Positions 13,801 to 33,950 of a DNA stretch of 64,000 nucleotides are shown piece by piece (the first letter of the stretch is position 1; each line of letters starts with the position of its first letter). The notes beneath the pieces are model-generated. The model made no database searches. It was not told the DNA's origin and was given only the letters and a program-made list of their open reading frames with translations. The stretch is from Malus domestica. Its lineage: Eukaryota > Streptophyta > Magnoliopsida > Rosales > Rosaceae. Location: contig NC_091673.1 in NCBI RefSeq assembly GCF_042453785.1, positions 379,501 to 443,500 on the forward strand. Reading direction: 5' to 3'. Position numbers and translations under genes: made by a program.

Positions 13801-16800
13801 ATTAAATTTAGGACATTGGGAAGATCTTTGACACCTACAAGCCTCTTTGGGTTCCCACTATTAGTTTGTATTATTTTATTATTTTTCAACTTTAAAAATC
13901 AATAAAAAAAATAGTATCGAGGCCTAATAAATGTTAGGATCTCATCCAAAGGTCTTGCAACATTTTCATTAACTACCATGCAAAATATTTCCTGAAACTA
14001 AAAGTTCCAATTTTTTTCACAAAACTATGAGTTATAACCCACACTTTTCAATCGATTTTGGGAATTTTACAAGAATCATTATATGCCAAATTCGAATCAT
14101 TCTCGTCGTATCACATGTTTCCTAAAATTATTTTTAGGACATTCTGAATATTTTCGACACTTACAAATCTCTTTGTGTCCCCACTATTAGTTTATATTAT
14201 TTTTTCCATCTTTCAACTTTAAAAATCAAGAAAACATAGTTTCAGGACCTAATAAATGGTAGGACCACGTCCAAAGGTCTTGCAATATTTTTCTTAACTC
14301 CAACTCAAAATATTTCCTAGAACTAAAAATTTCAAATTTTTTTCCAAAAACTAGGAGTTAACCCACATTCTCCAATTGATATTGGGAATTTTTACACGAA
14401 TCATTATAAGCCAAAAGTCGAATCATTCTTGTCACAACACATGTTTCCTAAAATTAGTTTTAGGATATTGCGAAGATTTTCGACACATACAAGTCTCTTT
14501 GGGTCCCCACTATTATTTTGTATTTTTTTTTCTATTTTTCAACTTATAAAAATCAATAAAAAATAGTTTCGGGACCTAATAAATGTTAGGATCTCATCCA
14601 AAAGTCTTGCAACATTTTCCTTAACTACCACGCATAATATTTCCTGAAACTAAAAATTCCAATTTTTTTTCACAAAACTGTGAGTTATAACCCCACACTT
14701 TTCAATCGATTTTGGGGATTTTACAAGAATCATTATACACCAAAATTCGAATCATTCTCGTTGCATCACATGTTTTCTAAAATTAATTTTAGGACATTTT
14801 AAAGATTTTCGACACTTACAAATATCTTTGTTTCCCCGCTATTAGTTTATATTATTTTTTTCCATCTTTCAACTTTAAAAATAAAGAAAACATAGTTTTG
14901 GGACCTAATAAATGATAAGACCACATCCAAAGGTCTTGCAATATTTTTCTTAACTCCCGCGCAAAATATTTCCTAAAACTAAAAATTTCAATTTTTTCCC
15001 AAAAACTGTGAGTTATAACCCACATTCTCCAATCGATCTTGGGAATTTTTACAAGAATCATTATAAGCCAAAAGTGGAGTCATTCTCATCATAGCGCATG
15101 TTTCCTAAAATTAATTTTAGGACACTGTGAAGATTTTCAACACCTACAAGTCTTTTTGGGTCCCCAATATTAGTTTGTATTATTTTTATTGTTTTTCAAC
15201 TTTAAAAATCAATAAAAAAATAGTATCGGGACCTAATAAATGTTAGGATCTCATCCAAAGGTGTTGCAACATTTTCCTTAACTACCACACAAAATATTTC
15301 CTGAAACTAAAAATTTCAATTTTTTTCACAAAACTGTGAGTTATAACCCACACTTTTCAATCGATTTTGGGAATTTTACAAGAATCATTATACGCAAAAA
15401 TTCGAATCATTCTCATCGCATCACATGTTTTTTAAAATTAATTTTAGGACATTGCGAAGATTTTTAACACCTACAAGTCTCTTTGGGTCCCCACTATTAG
15501 TTTGTATTATTTTTTCTATTTTTCAACTTTAAAAATCAATAAAAAATAGTTTCGGGACCTAATAAATGTTAAGATCTCATCCAAGGGTCTTGCAACATTT
15601 TCCTTAACTACCACGCAAAATATTTCCTAAAACTAAAAATTCCAATTTTTTTCACAAAACTGTGGGTTATATATATAACACACACTTTTCAATTGATTTT
15701 GGGAATTTTATAAGAATTATTATACGCCAAAATTCAAATCATTATCGCCGCATCACATGTTTCCTAAAATTAATTTTAGGACATTCTAAAGATTTTCGAC
15801 ACTTACAAATCTCTTTGTGTCCCCGCTATTAGTTTATATTATTTTTTTCATCTTTCAACTTTAAAAATCAAGAAAACATAGTTTCAGACCTAATAAATGG
15901 TAGGACCACGTCCAAAGGTCTTGCAATTTTTTTCTTAACTCCCACGCAAAATATTTCCTAAAACTAAAAATTTCAATTTTTTTTCCAAAAACTGTGAGTT
16001 ACAACCCACATTCTCCAATCGATCTTGGGAATTTTTACAATAATCATTATAAGCCAAAAGTCGAGTCATTTTTGTCATAGCGCACGTTTCCTAAAATTAA
16101 TTTTTGGACATTGCGAAGATTTTCGACACCTACAAGTCTCTTTGGGTCCCCACTATTAATTTGTATTATTTTTTATATTTTTCAACTTTCAAAATCAATA
16201 AAAAATAGTTTCGGGACCTAATAAATGTTAGGATCTCATCCAAATGTCTTGCAATATTTTCCTTAACTACCAGCATAATATTTCCTGAAACTAAAAATTC
16301 CAATTTTTTTTCTTCAGAAAACTGTGAGTTATATACCCACACTTTTCAATTGATTTTGGGAATTTTACAAGAATCATTATATGCTAAGATTTGAATCATT
16401 CTCGTCGCATCACATGTTTCCTAAAATTAATTTTAGGACTTTATGAAGATTGTCTACAAATCTCTTTGGGTCCGCGCTATAAGTTTATATTATTTTTAGA
16501 TTTTTTAATATTAATAATCGATAAAAAATAATTTCGAAACCTAATAAATTATAGGATAAGGTCTTGCAATATTTTCCCTAGGGTAATGCTAGTGAGACCA
16601 AAATTTTAAACCTAATTTGCAAACCAATTGATGTGTCACCAATAAGAAATTAGCACGTTAATCATTAATATTTTGGTCTCCCTAACATTACCTTTTTCCT
16701 TAACTACCACAGAAAATATTTCTTAAATTAAAAAATAATTATTTTTCACAAAAATTGTGAGTTATAACCCACACTTTCAATCAATTTTGAGAATTTCGCA

Positions 16801-16880
16801 AAGATCATTATAAGCCAAAATTCGAATCATTTCGTGACATCTCACATATTTTCTAAAATTAATTTTTAGACATTAAAGAT
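10880..16880. repeat. Tandem satellite array, block 3 (about 18 monomers of ~326 bp)
   Basis: The anchor cctaataaatg recurs at about 11431, 11738, 12065, 12389, 12713, 13029, 13350, 13925, 14249, 14576, 14907, 15231, 15559, 15888, 16219 and 16540, mostly 316-331 bp apart; one monomer near 13640 is shortened. From about 13041 two monomer types alternate: type A has aggaccacgtcc, ctccaatcgatcttgg and aagtcgagtc; type B has aggatctcatcc, cttttcaatcgattttgg and attcgaatc. Monomers before 13000 are more diverged, as expected at an array edge. There is no gene here; open frames at 12427-12681 and 14852-15061 are by-products. Confidence 0.93.
16582..16692. mobile_element. 111-bp MITE inserted in the satellite
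   Basis: The left end GGTAATGCTAGTGAGACC and the right end, read in reverse, GGTAATGTTAGGGAGACC are terminal inverted repeats that continue as AAAAT. It interrupts a satellite monomer between attttcc and ttccttaactacc, which accounts for the one over-long interval in the array. A flanking tttcc on both sides may be the target duplication but is ambiguous in this T-rich context. No coding capacity; moved in trans if at all. Confidence 0.85.
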
Positions 16881-16890
16881 TTTCGACGCC

Positions 16891-17079
16891 CTACTGTCGT
16901 CGCCGCAAGATTGAAAGATGTGGCGTGCGAGCATTATCAAACACAAAGTAGGCATTATTGCGTCTCCTTAAACACTCTGTAGGGATCCCAAAAGACCCTT
17001 TCTCAGGCGTTGTCACAGCCTCTGATGGGACCAGGAATCCTGCTCCGTCAAATGATGTGGGGATGTTCCAATTAAGCAC
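16891..17079 (-). other. Unidentified open frame next to the satellite
   Basis: On the minus strand an open stretch of 62 codons from a GTG (no ATG) to TAG encodes NWNIPTSFDGAGFLVPSEA, later GSFGIPTECLRRRNNAYF. GC content is well above the flanking satellite and the peptide is rich in the residue mix of folded proteins. An in-frame stop lies a few codons upstream. I cannot assign a family. It looks like a gene fragment carried to the array edge, or an exon of an unmodelled gene. Confidence 0.35.
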
Positions 17080-17474
17080 TAGTTGTTAGTTGTTACTAAG
17101 CGTCTTACTTACGGAGAAAATTATATTTGGTTCCATATGCAGGGGGGGGCAACAAGAGTAGCCACAACAGGGAAACTCGGTTGCCGGAGATCCAAAATAA
17201 TTTAAGTATTTTTTTTTTTTGGTCAATCAAAATAATTTAAGTAATAAAACACTATATGAACGCTCAAAATTAATTAAGGACATAAATCCAAAAATTCCAT
17301 AGTAGGTTCACTCACTCTTGCGTTCAAGTTCATGTCCAAGTAAAGGTCAAAACCAGACATGCCTCTCAAAATTAAAATAATAAAATATGATAAAATTAAA
17401 AACAGCTAAACATAAGTCTCCAACAATTTCCCTCGGCCGCCGACCGACCGCTCACAAGTCTAGTCTAGTCTAGT
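17080..17474. other. 3' region of nucleolin
   Basis: No gene seen. It contains a G8 run at about 17144 and, just beyond the nucleolin stop, four copies of tagtc in a row. It presumably holds the nucleolin 3' UTR and terminator signals, which I could not pinpoint. Confidence 0.4.
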
Positions 17475-20400
17475 CTACTCGTCGTCGAAGGTGGTTTTCT
17501 TCCCTGCACCATTCAGTACAAGATGGGAATTTGTTAAGAATTACCGACAGCATCACAACATAACCTAAACACTTGGATTCAAAAACAGAATAATATACCG
17601 ACAGCATCACAACCTAACCTAAACACTTGGATTCAAAAACAGAATAATATAAATGCCTACCTGTTCCAGGAGCAGCTAGGTTTGGTTTGTTTCCACGTCC
17701 TCTGCCACGTCCACCATCCCTGAAACCACGTCCACCACCATCCCTACCCCCCCTGCTGCTGCTGCTAAAACGTCCTCCACCACGATTATTGGAATAACCC
17801 CCCCTGTCATTACTCCTGGGAGTACCAAAATCACCTTTTGGTTTTGCCTCTTCCACCTGCAAGTAACCGTCTCCAAATTCATGTCCATTAAATTCTAGAG
17901 CTTTGTTGAAGCTGGTGGCATCCGAGAAGTCCATGTAAGCCATCCTGCATTTTATCAACAGTTTATCAAACAAGGCACATAATGTGTAGAACCACCACCA
18001 CCACCAATCGAAAAAGAAAAACAGAGAGATACAATTGCACATGTAGCAAGCTGGAAATATATATAAAAAAAAAAATCAGCACAAGACATTGTACAAACCC
18101 TTTAGAGGCGCCAGTCTCATAATCTTTGGGGATGGACACCCTTGTTATCTCACCACAAGAACTAAAGGCTTCTTGTAAGGAGCTCCTGATCTGTAAAATA
18201 AAACTAGTTAACACTTGAAAAAGAATCTCAACATTAATTAGACAACAGAGCTCAAATTCCTCGAGCGGTATATACCTCATCCTCCCCAAGGGATCTGTCA
18301 AAACCTCGAACAAATATTGTTTTGGACGCACTGCGTGGTCCCTTCTGATATGAGTTGCTCTCCCTTCTGAAATTATTATCAATAAAAGTAAGAAAATAAA
18401 TTGTTGATAACACCGAAACAAAACAACAAATGAAGCAGTTAGAAGGTGCAATGTACCCGGTGGGAGTATAAGCACCCCTTTCACCCCTTTCACGAGCCAG
18501 ATCAAGTCTGATATCACGACCAAGCAAATCTAAACCATTAAGTTCAAGAGCCTGCAATAACAAAAGCTTAATAGTTTAGCAACAGAAACGAAAAAACATA
18601 AAAAAAAAGATTAACAGCAATACTACAGATTCCAAAAAGAAAGCGTAAATGTCAAAGAAAAAAAACGAATCAAAAGTCATACCTTCCTTGCTGCTTCAGC
18701 TGTGGCAAACTCAACATGCCCAAAGCCCTTAAACTTCCCTTCTGGATCTGAGGCAAAACGGATATCAACAACTTCGCCAGCATCTTTGAAGAAATTCCTC
18801 CTGCATAAAATGGTACTATTAGTTGAAAGAACCTAAAACATAACACAAGCTTAAGTCAACGTATACACGTACAAATCGTGTTCCTCAATACGGAAGTTCA
18901 GATTTCCAGCGAACAGCGTCTTAGAAGTCGATACGTCAGGAGTAGCTGGGGTTTTGGGCTGCAAAAACATTATTATAAAATCAGAACATTTATGATAGGC
19001 AAGCTGAAAGTACAATTGACAAAAGGGAGGAAGGGTCAATTACAGCTTTCTTCTCAGACTCGGCATCTACCATTTTCACATCAGTGTCCTGTTCACAAAA
19101 ATAATATAGTATAACATTAGTCACACTGGTCGGGTACATAAATCTAATATTACTTTGTTCAGTAGTAATGTAAAAGCATTCTGCTCTACAAAAATGTGCA
19201 GATAGGAACAGATAATAATATAACTAAAGATAATGCAGATACTGGAGTTGGAAAATTCATGTACCCCTAAGAGCATCCTATTAAGCCACAAGTCCTAATG
19301 AATAAGAGATCAGACAAGCATCACCTGAAACAAACTAATATCACGCTAGCTCAGTAAAATTACCTTTTTCTTGGGAGTCTTTGCAGGTTCATCTTCCTCT
19401 TCTTCGTCGGAACTGGATTCCTCCTCTGACTCACTGCTATCTTGCTTTGAAACTTGAGAAGGCTGCAAGAATCCAAAGAGGCATGACTACAAGTCCCAAA
19501 AACTTTACAATCTAATGCTGAATGTAAACCCAAAAACTATCACCTTTACTTTCTCTGTCTTTGGAGGTTCCTCCTCTGAACTATCAGAGTCCATATCCTC
19601 ATCAGAGTCACTTGAATCCTCATCCTTTTTGGATGGCTTTACACTCTTAGCAGCAGGGGCAACAGTTTTTGTGGTACCCTGCAACAAAATAAATTACTTA
19701 ATACCATCATCAAACCGCTTTAAACACTTAAAAAAAAATACAAGAACCAATATTTATCCTGTCCACCAAAATGAGAAACATTAAAAGGGCTTCTGCCTTC
19801 ACATGTGACACTAAACAAAAGCTAGAGCATCAAACATTGCAGGGATAACTAGTTTACTAGCTGCAACACATTCCAATAGGAATTTAAAAAGAAACAAACC
19901 TTCACTTCCTCTGAACTATCATCAGAATCCTCCTCTGAACTATCATCAGAGGAGCTTGAAACATCCTGTCCTTTAGGGATAACAGCAGATACTTTTTTCA
20001 CAACTTCCTAAACATGTTCAGAAAGATTAACATTCAAACTATTTACTAAAAACCTAAATTAAAATGGCTCAACCTATAGAGTAATTCCTTCAGATGATAC
20101 AAATATTTAAGCTTGAGCACAAACCTCATCTTCAGATTCAGAGCTCTCTTCAGACTCGGAGCTGCTAGTATCTGCTTTCTTAACAGGAACTGATGGGCCT
20201 TTCTTAGCAGCTGCAGCCGGCTTTTGGGCAGTAACCTTTGCAGGGGTTTTCTATTAACACAAAAGTTGAGGATCACTATCAACCAAAAGGTACCTTTCCC
20301 AATCTAACAAAGGACAAAATACACACAGTACAGCATCCCAATATACAGTTATCACTGACTCAATCTTCACGAGCATGTCCCATACAATGACCCCTATGAC

Positions 20401-22105
20401 AAAAAAAATTACAGCACCAAGTTTGGAAAACCAGATCCCGCACTATAGTGTGATTCCTTCAGATGATATAAATATTCAAGCTTGAGCACACACCTCATCT
20501 TCAGATTCAGAGCTCTCTTCAGACTCAGAGCTGCTAGTGTCTGCCTTCTTAACAGGCACTGATGGGCCTTTCTTAGCTGCTGCAGCTGGCTTTTGGGCAG
20601 TAACCTTTGCAGGGGTTTTCTACAAACACAAAAGTTGAGGATCACCATCAACCAAAAGGTACCTTTCCCGATCTAACAAAGAATAAAATACACAAAGTAC
20701 AGTACCCCAAATATACAGTTACCACTAAGGCAAAAAAAAATTACAGCACCAAGTTTGGAAAACAAAAAACTCACATCATCATCTTCCGAATCATCGCTAC
20801 TCTCATCTGAGCTTTCAGTTGAGACATCTTTCTTCTTTATAGCAGCAGTTGGGCCATTCTTAGCAGCTACCTTAGATTTAGGGGCCTAAAATCAAGCAGT
20901 AACACACGCTTAAAAACAGACACTCTATTTTCAAAATCAGGAATAAAACACAATAAATAAACAAATCAGTAGTTTTATTTGTAAAAAAAAATACTCACTT
21001 CCTCCTCATCAGATTCCTCATCCGAAGAATCATCACTGCTAGATGACGCAGCTTTTTTAGCAGGAACTGACTTTTTTAAGGGAGCGGAAGGCTTGGCAGC
21101 AGGTTCCTATATCATACAACACAAATAAGTCTCATAATAAATTGGACAACTCTATCAGCCACACTGACATTAAAATAAAATGAATACTCACTTCATCAGA
21201 GTCAGAATCATCTGATTCAGAACTGCTAGATGGCTTACTTTTACCATTTTTAGCAGCCTTGGGAGCAGGTTTCTGAGCAAAAATAACACAATAAATGTTT
21301 TTCCCATGTAGTAAGAAAAGCGCAAGTAAACATCCAAACCAATTACTCATCAACATGAAGTTTTAGGGTCATCGTCGAACCAAATAGAATGTGAACTCCA
21401 AAACCAAAATGATGAAATCTACTTTCTCAAAATTCAAAATTCTGGGACATTAAAGGTGCATAATATTATTTTAAGTGCACATGTTAAGAATAAATACACA
21501 AAGAACAACCCATATAAACAAACATATAAACAAAAAAACAAGTGTGTAGCGTAATAAACCTTCACGTCAGAGTCAGAAGACACATCAGACTCCTCCTCGG
21601 AACTACTAGTTTCCACTTTCTTCTTCTGGGTCTTTGTTTCAACTTTCTTCTTCTGAATGGCCTGCGCTACACCCTCGTCAATCTTCTGCTTCTTTGCGCT
21701 CACAACCTTCTCTATTTCGTTCTCGGCATCTCTCTTACCTTCTCAACACAACCACAACCAAAACAAATTCAATAACCAACATCCGAAACAAAAATATCTC
21801 AAAACAAACCAAATATGCAAAATTTAAACTTCAAACTACACTATCAACGGATAAAAACACCACATAGCACAACGAATAAATAAAATAAAATCAAAACAAA
21901 AATTTGCCAAAACTTCGAAAAGAATCAAAACCTTTCTTTCCAGACTTGGGAGCTGGAACAACTACAGCCGGAGCCTCAACCTGTAAGGAAAATCAAAACC
22001 CAATTAGTAAACGAAATCATCGAAACAAAATCGAAGACTTGACGAAGCGAAAGCAGTTCAAAAGAAGCATACTTTGGTGGCGGATTTCTTGCTTGATTTG
22101 CCCAT
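17475..22105 (-). CDS. NUC-L1: Nucleolin-like protein with two RRMs and GAR tail
   Basis: Nucleolar RNA-binding protein acting in rDNA chromatin and pre-rRNA processing. Nineteen exons (minus): 22073-22105, 21932-21980, 21560-21738, 21192-21272, 20999-21106, 20775-20885, 20494-20619, 20125-20250, 19900-20007, 19544-19678, 19364-19462, 19044-19088, 18873-18958, 18683-18800, 18457-18551, 18276-18366, 18099-18190, 17661-17944, 17475-17503; 664 aa. Residues 1-400 are lysine-rich blocks alternating with Ser/Asp/Glu tracts, roughly one block per exon. RRM1 has LFAGNL and KGFGHVEF; RRM2 has IFVRGF and KGMAYMDF. The tail is a GAR domain (RGGGR, GGRGRGRG) ending GKKTTFDDE. Exons 7 and 8 are near-identical copies. 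Plants have two nucleolins; L1 is my preference but is not proven. Confidence 0.93.
17542..17649. repeat. 54-bp tandem duplication in the last nucleolin intron
   Basis: The unit beginning taccgacagcatcacaac at 17542 is repeated at 17596 with one clear base difference. It lies inside the intron before the final 29-nt coding exon. Confidence 0.92.
20074..20764. repeat. Tandem exon-plus-intron duplication in nucleolin
   Basis: Two copies offset by 369 bp: 20074-20432 and 20443-20764 (the second lacks about 40 bp of intron). Each contains one complete 126-nt coding exon (20125-20250 and 20494-20619) with its splice sites, starting KTPAKVTAQKPAAAAKKGPS. The copies differ at only a handful of bases, including a GTTTG versus GTGTG donor. 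The duplication adds 42 residues in frame to the acidic/basic N-terminal region. Confidence 0.95.
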
Positions 22106-22185
22106 TTGGAAGATTACGCTAGGGTTTCGATATGAAATATGGGAAAAACAAAGAACAGAGGGGCGGAGGCTGGCTGCTCTGAAAA

Positions 22186-22203
22186 ACCCTAGGGTTTAGG
22201 GTT
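22186..22203. promoter_or_regulatory. Telobox-like motifs upstream of nucleolin
   Basis: aaaaaccctagggtttaggg contains back-to-back AAACCCTA-type telo-box motifs about 85 bp upstream of the nucleolin ATG, and a further ggttagggttttt lies near 22290. Telo-boxes are established promoter elements of plant ribosomal-protein and nucleolin genes; function here is inferred from position. Confidence 0.6.
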
Positions 22204-22519
22204 GTAGGGATTTTGGGAGCGGTGGGAGTGAGCGTAGAATAATTATCGATGCTGCTCTCTATTTATACAATTTGGGAATCTGCGTGAGGGGGTTAGGGTT
22301 TTTGACAGGCACGCATGTAAGCGTCTGCATTATGCTGTGCGTTTTGATTTCTTTGAACCTGAACCGTACGATAAACAAAGGCGTTTTTCACTCCTTGGGC
22401 CTAAAATTGTCGAGAAGTTAGTTTGGGCTTTTGCCTCTTACACCCACATACGGAAATAACAAGGAGTTCATTAGTGTGAAGAAGAATTTGTAAGTGACTC
22501 TTCAACACAGTATTAAGAA

Positions 22520-22600
22520 TGAGTTGAGTCATTTCATGTTCACGATGGGTATGGGTTCAAACTCTGTCAATGAATAATCTAACATTTAATTTAACAAAAT
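22520..22600. repeat. Dispersed repeat copy, family with 33870
   Basis: Read in reverse this stretch contains atgttagatt, then gacagagtttgaacccata and ctcaactcatt, in the same order as the copy at 33870-33950. It is a short dispersed element, probably a MITE or SINE relic; ends not defined. Confidence 0.55.
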
Positions 22601-23478
22601 CTACCGTTTAAAGAAAGATAAAATGTGTGAAGAAGAATTTACTTTTTTGAACAAAAACATAAAAAATTAAATAATATGCAGTATTGAATAATAATAGAAA
22701 TAAATGGTTGGGATTTGACAATAGAAGATTTATAACAGTTGTTAAAATCAAATCTAACGGTTAAAACACTCTTATAAGAAATCCTACTCGGACTAGCTTA
22801 CACCTGTCCATTTGGCTTCAAAACTTTATGTCTAGGCTCATAAAAAAGTTTGAAATTATCGGGATCTCACCCTAAAGACTAATCAAAGTTTTCTTTGAAA
22901 ATCAAACAAAGGATTAGCAAGCATGGTTAGAGCAGTGTATTTCTCTCTTCACATTCAAGTTTGAATTCATCTTTCTGTAATTTACATTAATTCAACATAG
23001 ACTATCGTCCAAAAAGAAATTTGAAATGATATGAGATCTCCCCGGAAGGCTGATCAAGATTTTCTGAAAACATCCGAGCCATGAAAATTTGTGGAAAAAA
23101 AAAAGAAAATTAATTTAATCTGAAAAATCTAAAATTACTAAAACAATGCTATTATTTTACAAGGCATGAAAAATTGGGAAAATTTTGTATATAAAGATAC
23201 AAAGATGGTAAATTATTTTGTTGGGGGCTTTTCTCTTCTCTCATCCGCTCAAAAAGGGGTGGGAAAAAGGAGGGTTTTGCCTCCTACTGTTTCCCAAAGC
23301 CTCCAAATTTGGGCCTCTCTTATCTCCTTTCTTTCTTCTCCAAGCATGCATAATGAGTAACGAAAAGCGTCTGCGTTTCGGCTTTTCAGCTTCTTCTCCC
23401 TCAACGAATGGAAGCCTTTAAAGCAGGGCGTTTCCTTTCGCTACGAAGACCACGTTAAAGAACACAGCAAGATCAGTT

Positions 23479-31718
<8,240 letters not shown>

Positions 31719-32620
31719 CACTTCTTTTTTCCAAATTTTACTCTGCAAAGTATGCTTCAATCAGTTTACAGTAGTAATTTAAATTTGTGAGTGAATCAAA
31801 ATTCAAATGTGCAGCATAAGAACCAAATATTGCATGAATTTTCTAGGATATTCACACACTGTGGCATGCTATAAAGTATTCTCTCTAAAATCGTTTTCCT
31901 GGAAAAGCAAGATTATATCATGCCTGAGAATATAATATTGACATGGAGACAATAATCTGCAAATTTATCCAACCACACGGGTCGCCAAATACACATTCTT
32001 CCCAATCATATCCAACCACACGGGTCGCCTAATACACATTCTTCCCAATCAATGTTTTAATGCATTATTTGCTTTTTCAATTTACTATATAGATGATTTG
32101 TATGACAATGCCGCCGTATTACAGACAAGTTTTATAGCTATCTAATATTCTCTAAGGCTCTAAATATGAATAACATGAAGCAAACTTTTCAATTTTAATT
32201 CCAGGCACCGCCGGTGTAGAAATAAATAGCATGAATTTCAGAAGACTTGGACTGTTGCAAGCTCTTTTGTTCAACTTTTGTGGCATTCTAACTCAAACTT
32301 TGCTTCCAACTTCCCAGAAAACAAAAACAAAAACAAAAGGAAAGCATCTCCGTAAGTTTTACAGCTTCCTTCGGGAAGCAGATTTCATGTTAACTGATAA
32401 GTAACTAAACAAACCAATCTTAGCAACCAAGGAGAAGTGAGCTTCCATTTTTTATCATTCAATGCCTAACCCAACACAAACAAACAAACAGGAAAATAAA
32501 GGCATAAATTACAGGCAATGAGAGAGAGAAGTACCTTAAGGTAAGAGGTTGGTTCAAACTTTAAACCCTAGGTTGTTCGGTGGCCATAAAGGGGAGAGAG
32601 AGAGAGAGTCAGAGGGAGGC
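31719..32620 (-). other. 5' leader and leader intron of the AAA gene
   Basis: The first coding exon has an acceptor at about 31743 (ctttgcag on the minus strand) upstream of the ATG, and a fitting donor (cttaag/gtactt) at about 32532, so the leader is probably split by a 790-bp intron. A 43-bp unit with ccaaccacacgggtcgcc is duplicated in tandem at 31966-32050 inside it. GA-rich DNA at 32596-32625 would be in the leader or promoter. Confidence 0.5.
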
Positions 32621-32802
32621 GGTAAAACCGTAGGGGAAGCGAAGAGAAACAGAGGCTGTGAGATAAGATCTCTCTCTAGTCTCTACCTTCTTCTCACTTT
32701 TTTTTTTTTCCTGGGCTACCAAAATGGAACAAGGTTTATGAATCAAATCTTTCAGTTTGTCTCTCTTTTTATTTATTTATTTTTCTGTTTGGTTTTTTTT
32801 TT

Positions 32803-32910
32803 TTTAAGTTTTAACGAAACATTCCATACTATTTACTTTTAATGAAAAATCATATTTTTACATTTGTCTGATACTATTCGGTATACATTTATTTGTTATT
32901 TTTCATTAAA
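32803..32910. repeat. Dispersed repeat copy, family with 45094
   Basis: ttttaacgaaac, then tttacttttaatgaaaaatc and atatttttacatt occur in the same order as in the reverse complement of 45094-45170. A short dispersed element; class unknown. Confidence 0.6.
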
Positions 32911-33869
32911 ATTAAAAAAAAATTGAACTTTTTGTTTTTTTGTTTTTTTTGTTGGGTAAGTGAGTGTAGGTTTGGATTTTTGTCTGGTGAAATTGGAAAG
33001 GTTTTCGTAGTTATGGTTATGGGCCGCACTTATATGGGTTAGGGTTTCTTCAGAAAAACTGCATGACCCAACTTTTGGTTTATATTACCAATAATTTTCT
33101 GGCCCAAACCAAAATTCGAAATTGGAACCGAGTAAACACTCGCCCAAGTTCAAATTCTCCACCACTACCGGTCATTGCAGACTTGCAGTAAGAGATGCAA
33201 CTTCTTTTTTATCTTCTACCTATCTATGATTCCATTTATAAAGTGAGAAGCCAAAAAGAGTGAAGCTTTCTAACAAGAGGGAGTAGTTATTGACGATTTT
33301 TATTTTTTTTTACACATGTAAATTCAGTTTTTCAAATAATAAAATAAAATATGAAAGAGCAAATTGCAACATGCGTAAGCGTGTGACAAGAGGCTAGTTA
33401 ACCATAAGGATCACGGGCCTTTACTATGCTTCATTTAAATTTTAAGGAGCCATGTGAAGCTATATGTGCTCAACAAATCATCAACTTTTATATATCCATT
33501 AACGAATCATACTGCTTTGTCATAGCTAGAGAGCTGAAAGGTTGGATATGTTTGATCCTAGGCCAATTCTTTCACCTAAAACCAAAGGATTTCGTGTGTT
33601 CAAGCTATCCTATCTATGTTCTGTATATTTTTGTAATTGTCGAAGGGAATGACTTGTTTTATACTTACATAACTGACGTTGCATCGATATGTCAATCTAT
33701 TTTCAAAGTTTTTCATTAACTACATTTGTCGTATTTTCATATGATATCCTCCTGAACTTTGTTGAATGAACTGAACCAATCGCCCATCAGCAAAAAAAGT
33801 TGCGTCTGGACAATTAGCATATTTCTAAGCTACCGATTTTTTTTTTCAAACCATAGTTTTTTTATATTA

Positions 33870-33950
33870 GATGTTAGATTTGTCACTGACGGAGTTCGAA
33901 CCCATATCGTCATACAATACCTCAACTCATTTCCTCCACTGTGGTAGCTA
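33870..33950. repeat. Dispersed repeat copy, family with 22520
   Basis: tagatgttagattt, gacggagttcgaacccata and ctcaactcatt occur in order, matching the reverse complement of 22520-22600. The phrase gttcgaaccc resembles a tRNA TpsiC arm, so a tRNA-derived SINE is one possibility, but no full A and B box set was found. Confidence 0.5.

Larger units (their letters stand above)
22106..23478. other. Intergenic: nucleolin promoter side and 3' side of the AAA gene
   Basis: About 1.4 kb without a supported gene. 22106-22330 is the nucleolin leader and proximal promoter, with aaaccctag and ttagggtttt telobox-like motifs (22186-22203 and 22290-22302) of the kind frequent before plant ribosome-biogenesis genes. 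22850-22900 and 23018-23070 are diverged copies of one short phrase. Open frames at 23166-23421 show no protein-like features. Confidence 0.45.

Noticed and set aside
12427-15061. Open frames inside the satellite array
   Set aside because: They consist of satellite monomer text, shift with each monomer, and show no protein-like composition.
21273-21559. Search for an intronic C/D snoRNA in nucleolin
   Set aside because: gatgatg-like boxes occur but no paired ctga box with a terminal stem was found on the coding strand.
23166-23421. Small open frames with hydrophobic stretches upstream of the AAA gene end
   Set aside because: Low-complexity composition, no family resemblance, no splice context.
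33880-33905. tRNA-like TpsiC phrase gttcgaaccc
   Set aside because: No cloverleaf could be drawn around it and no A box at the right distance; treated as part of a dispersed repeat.
33426-33947. Two plus-strand open frames between the AAA gene and GS1
   Set aside because: AT-rich, no motif, and one overlaps a dispersed repeat copy.
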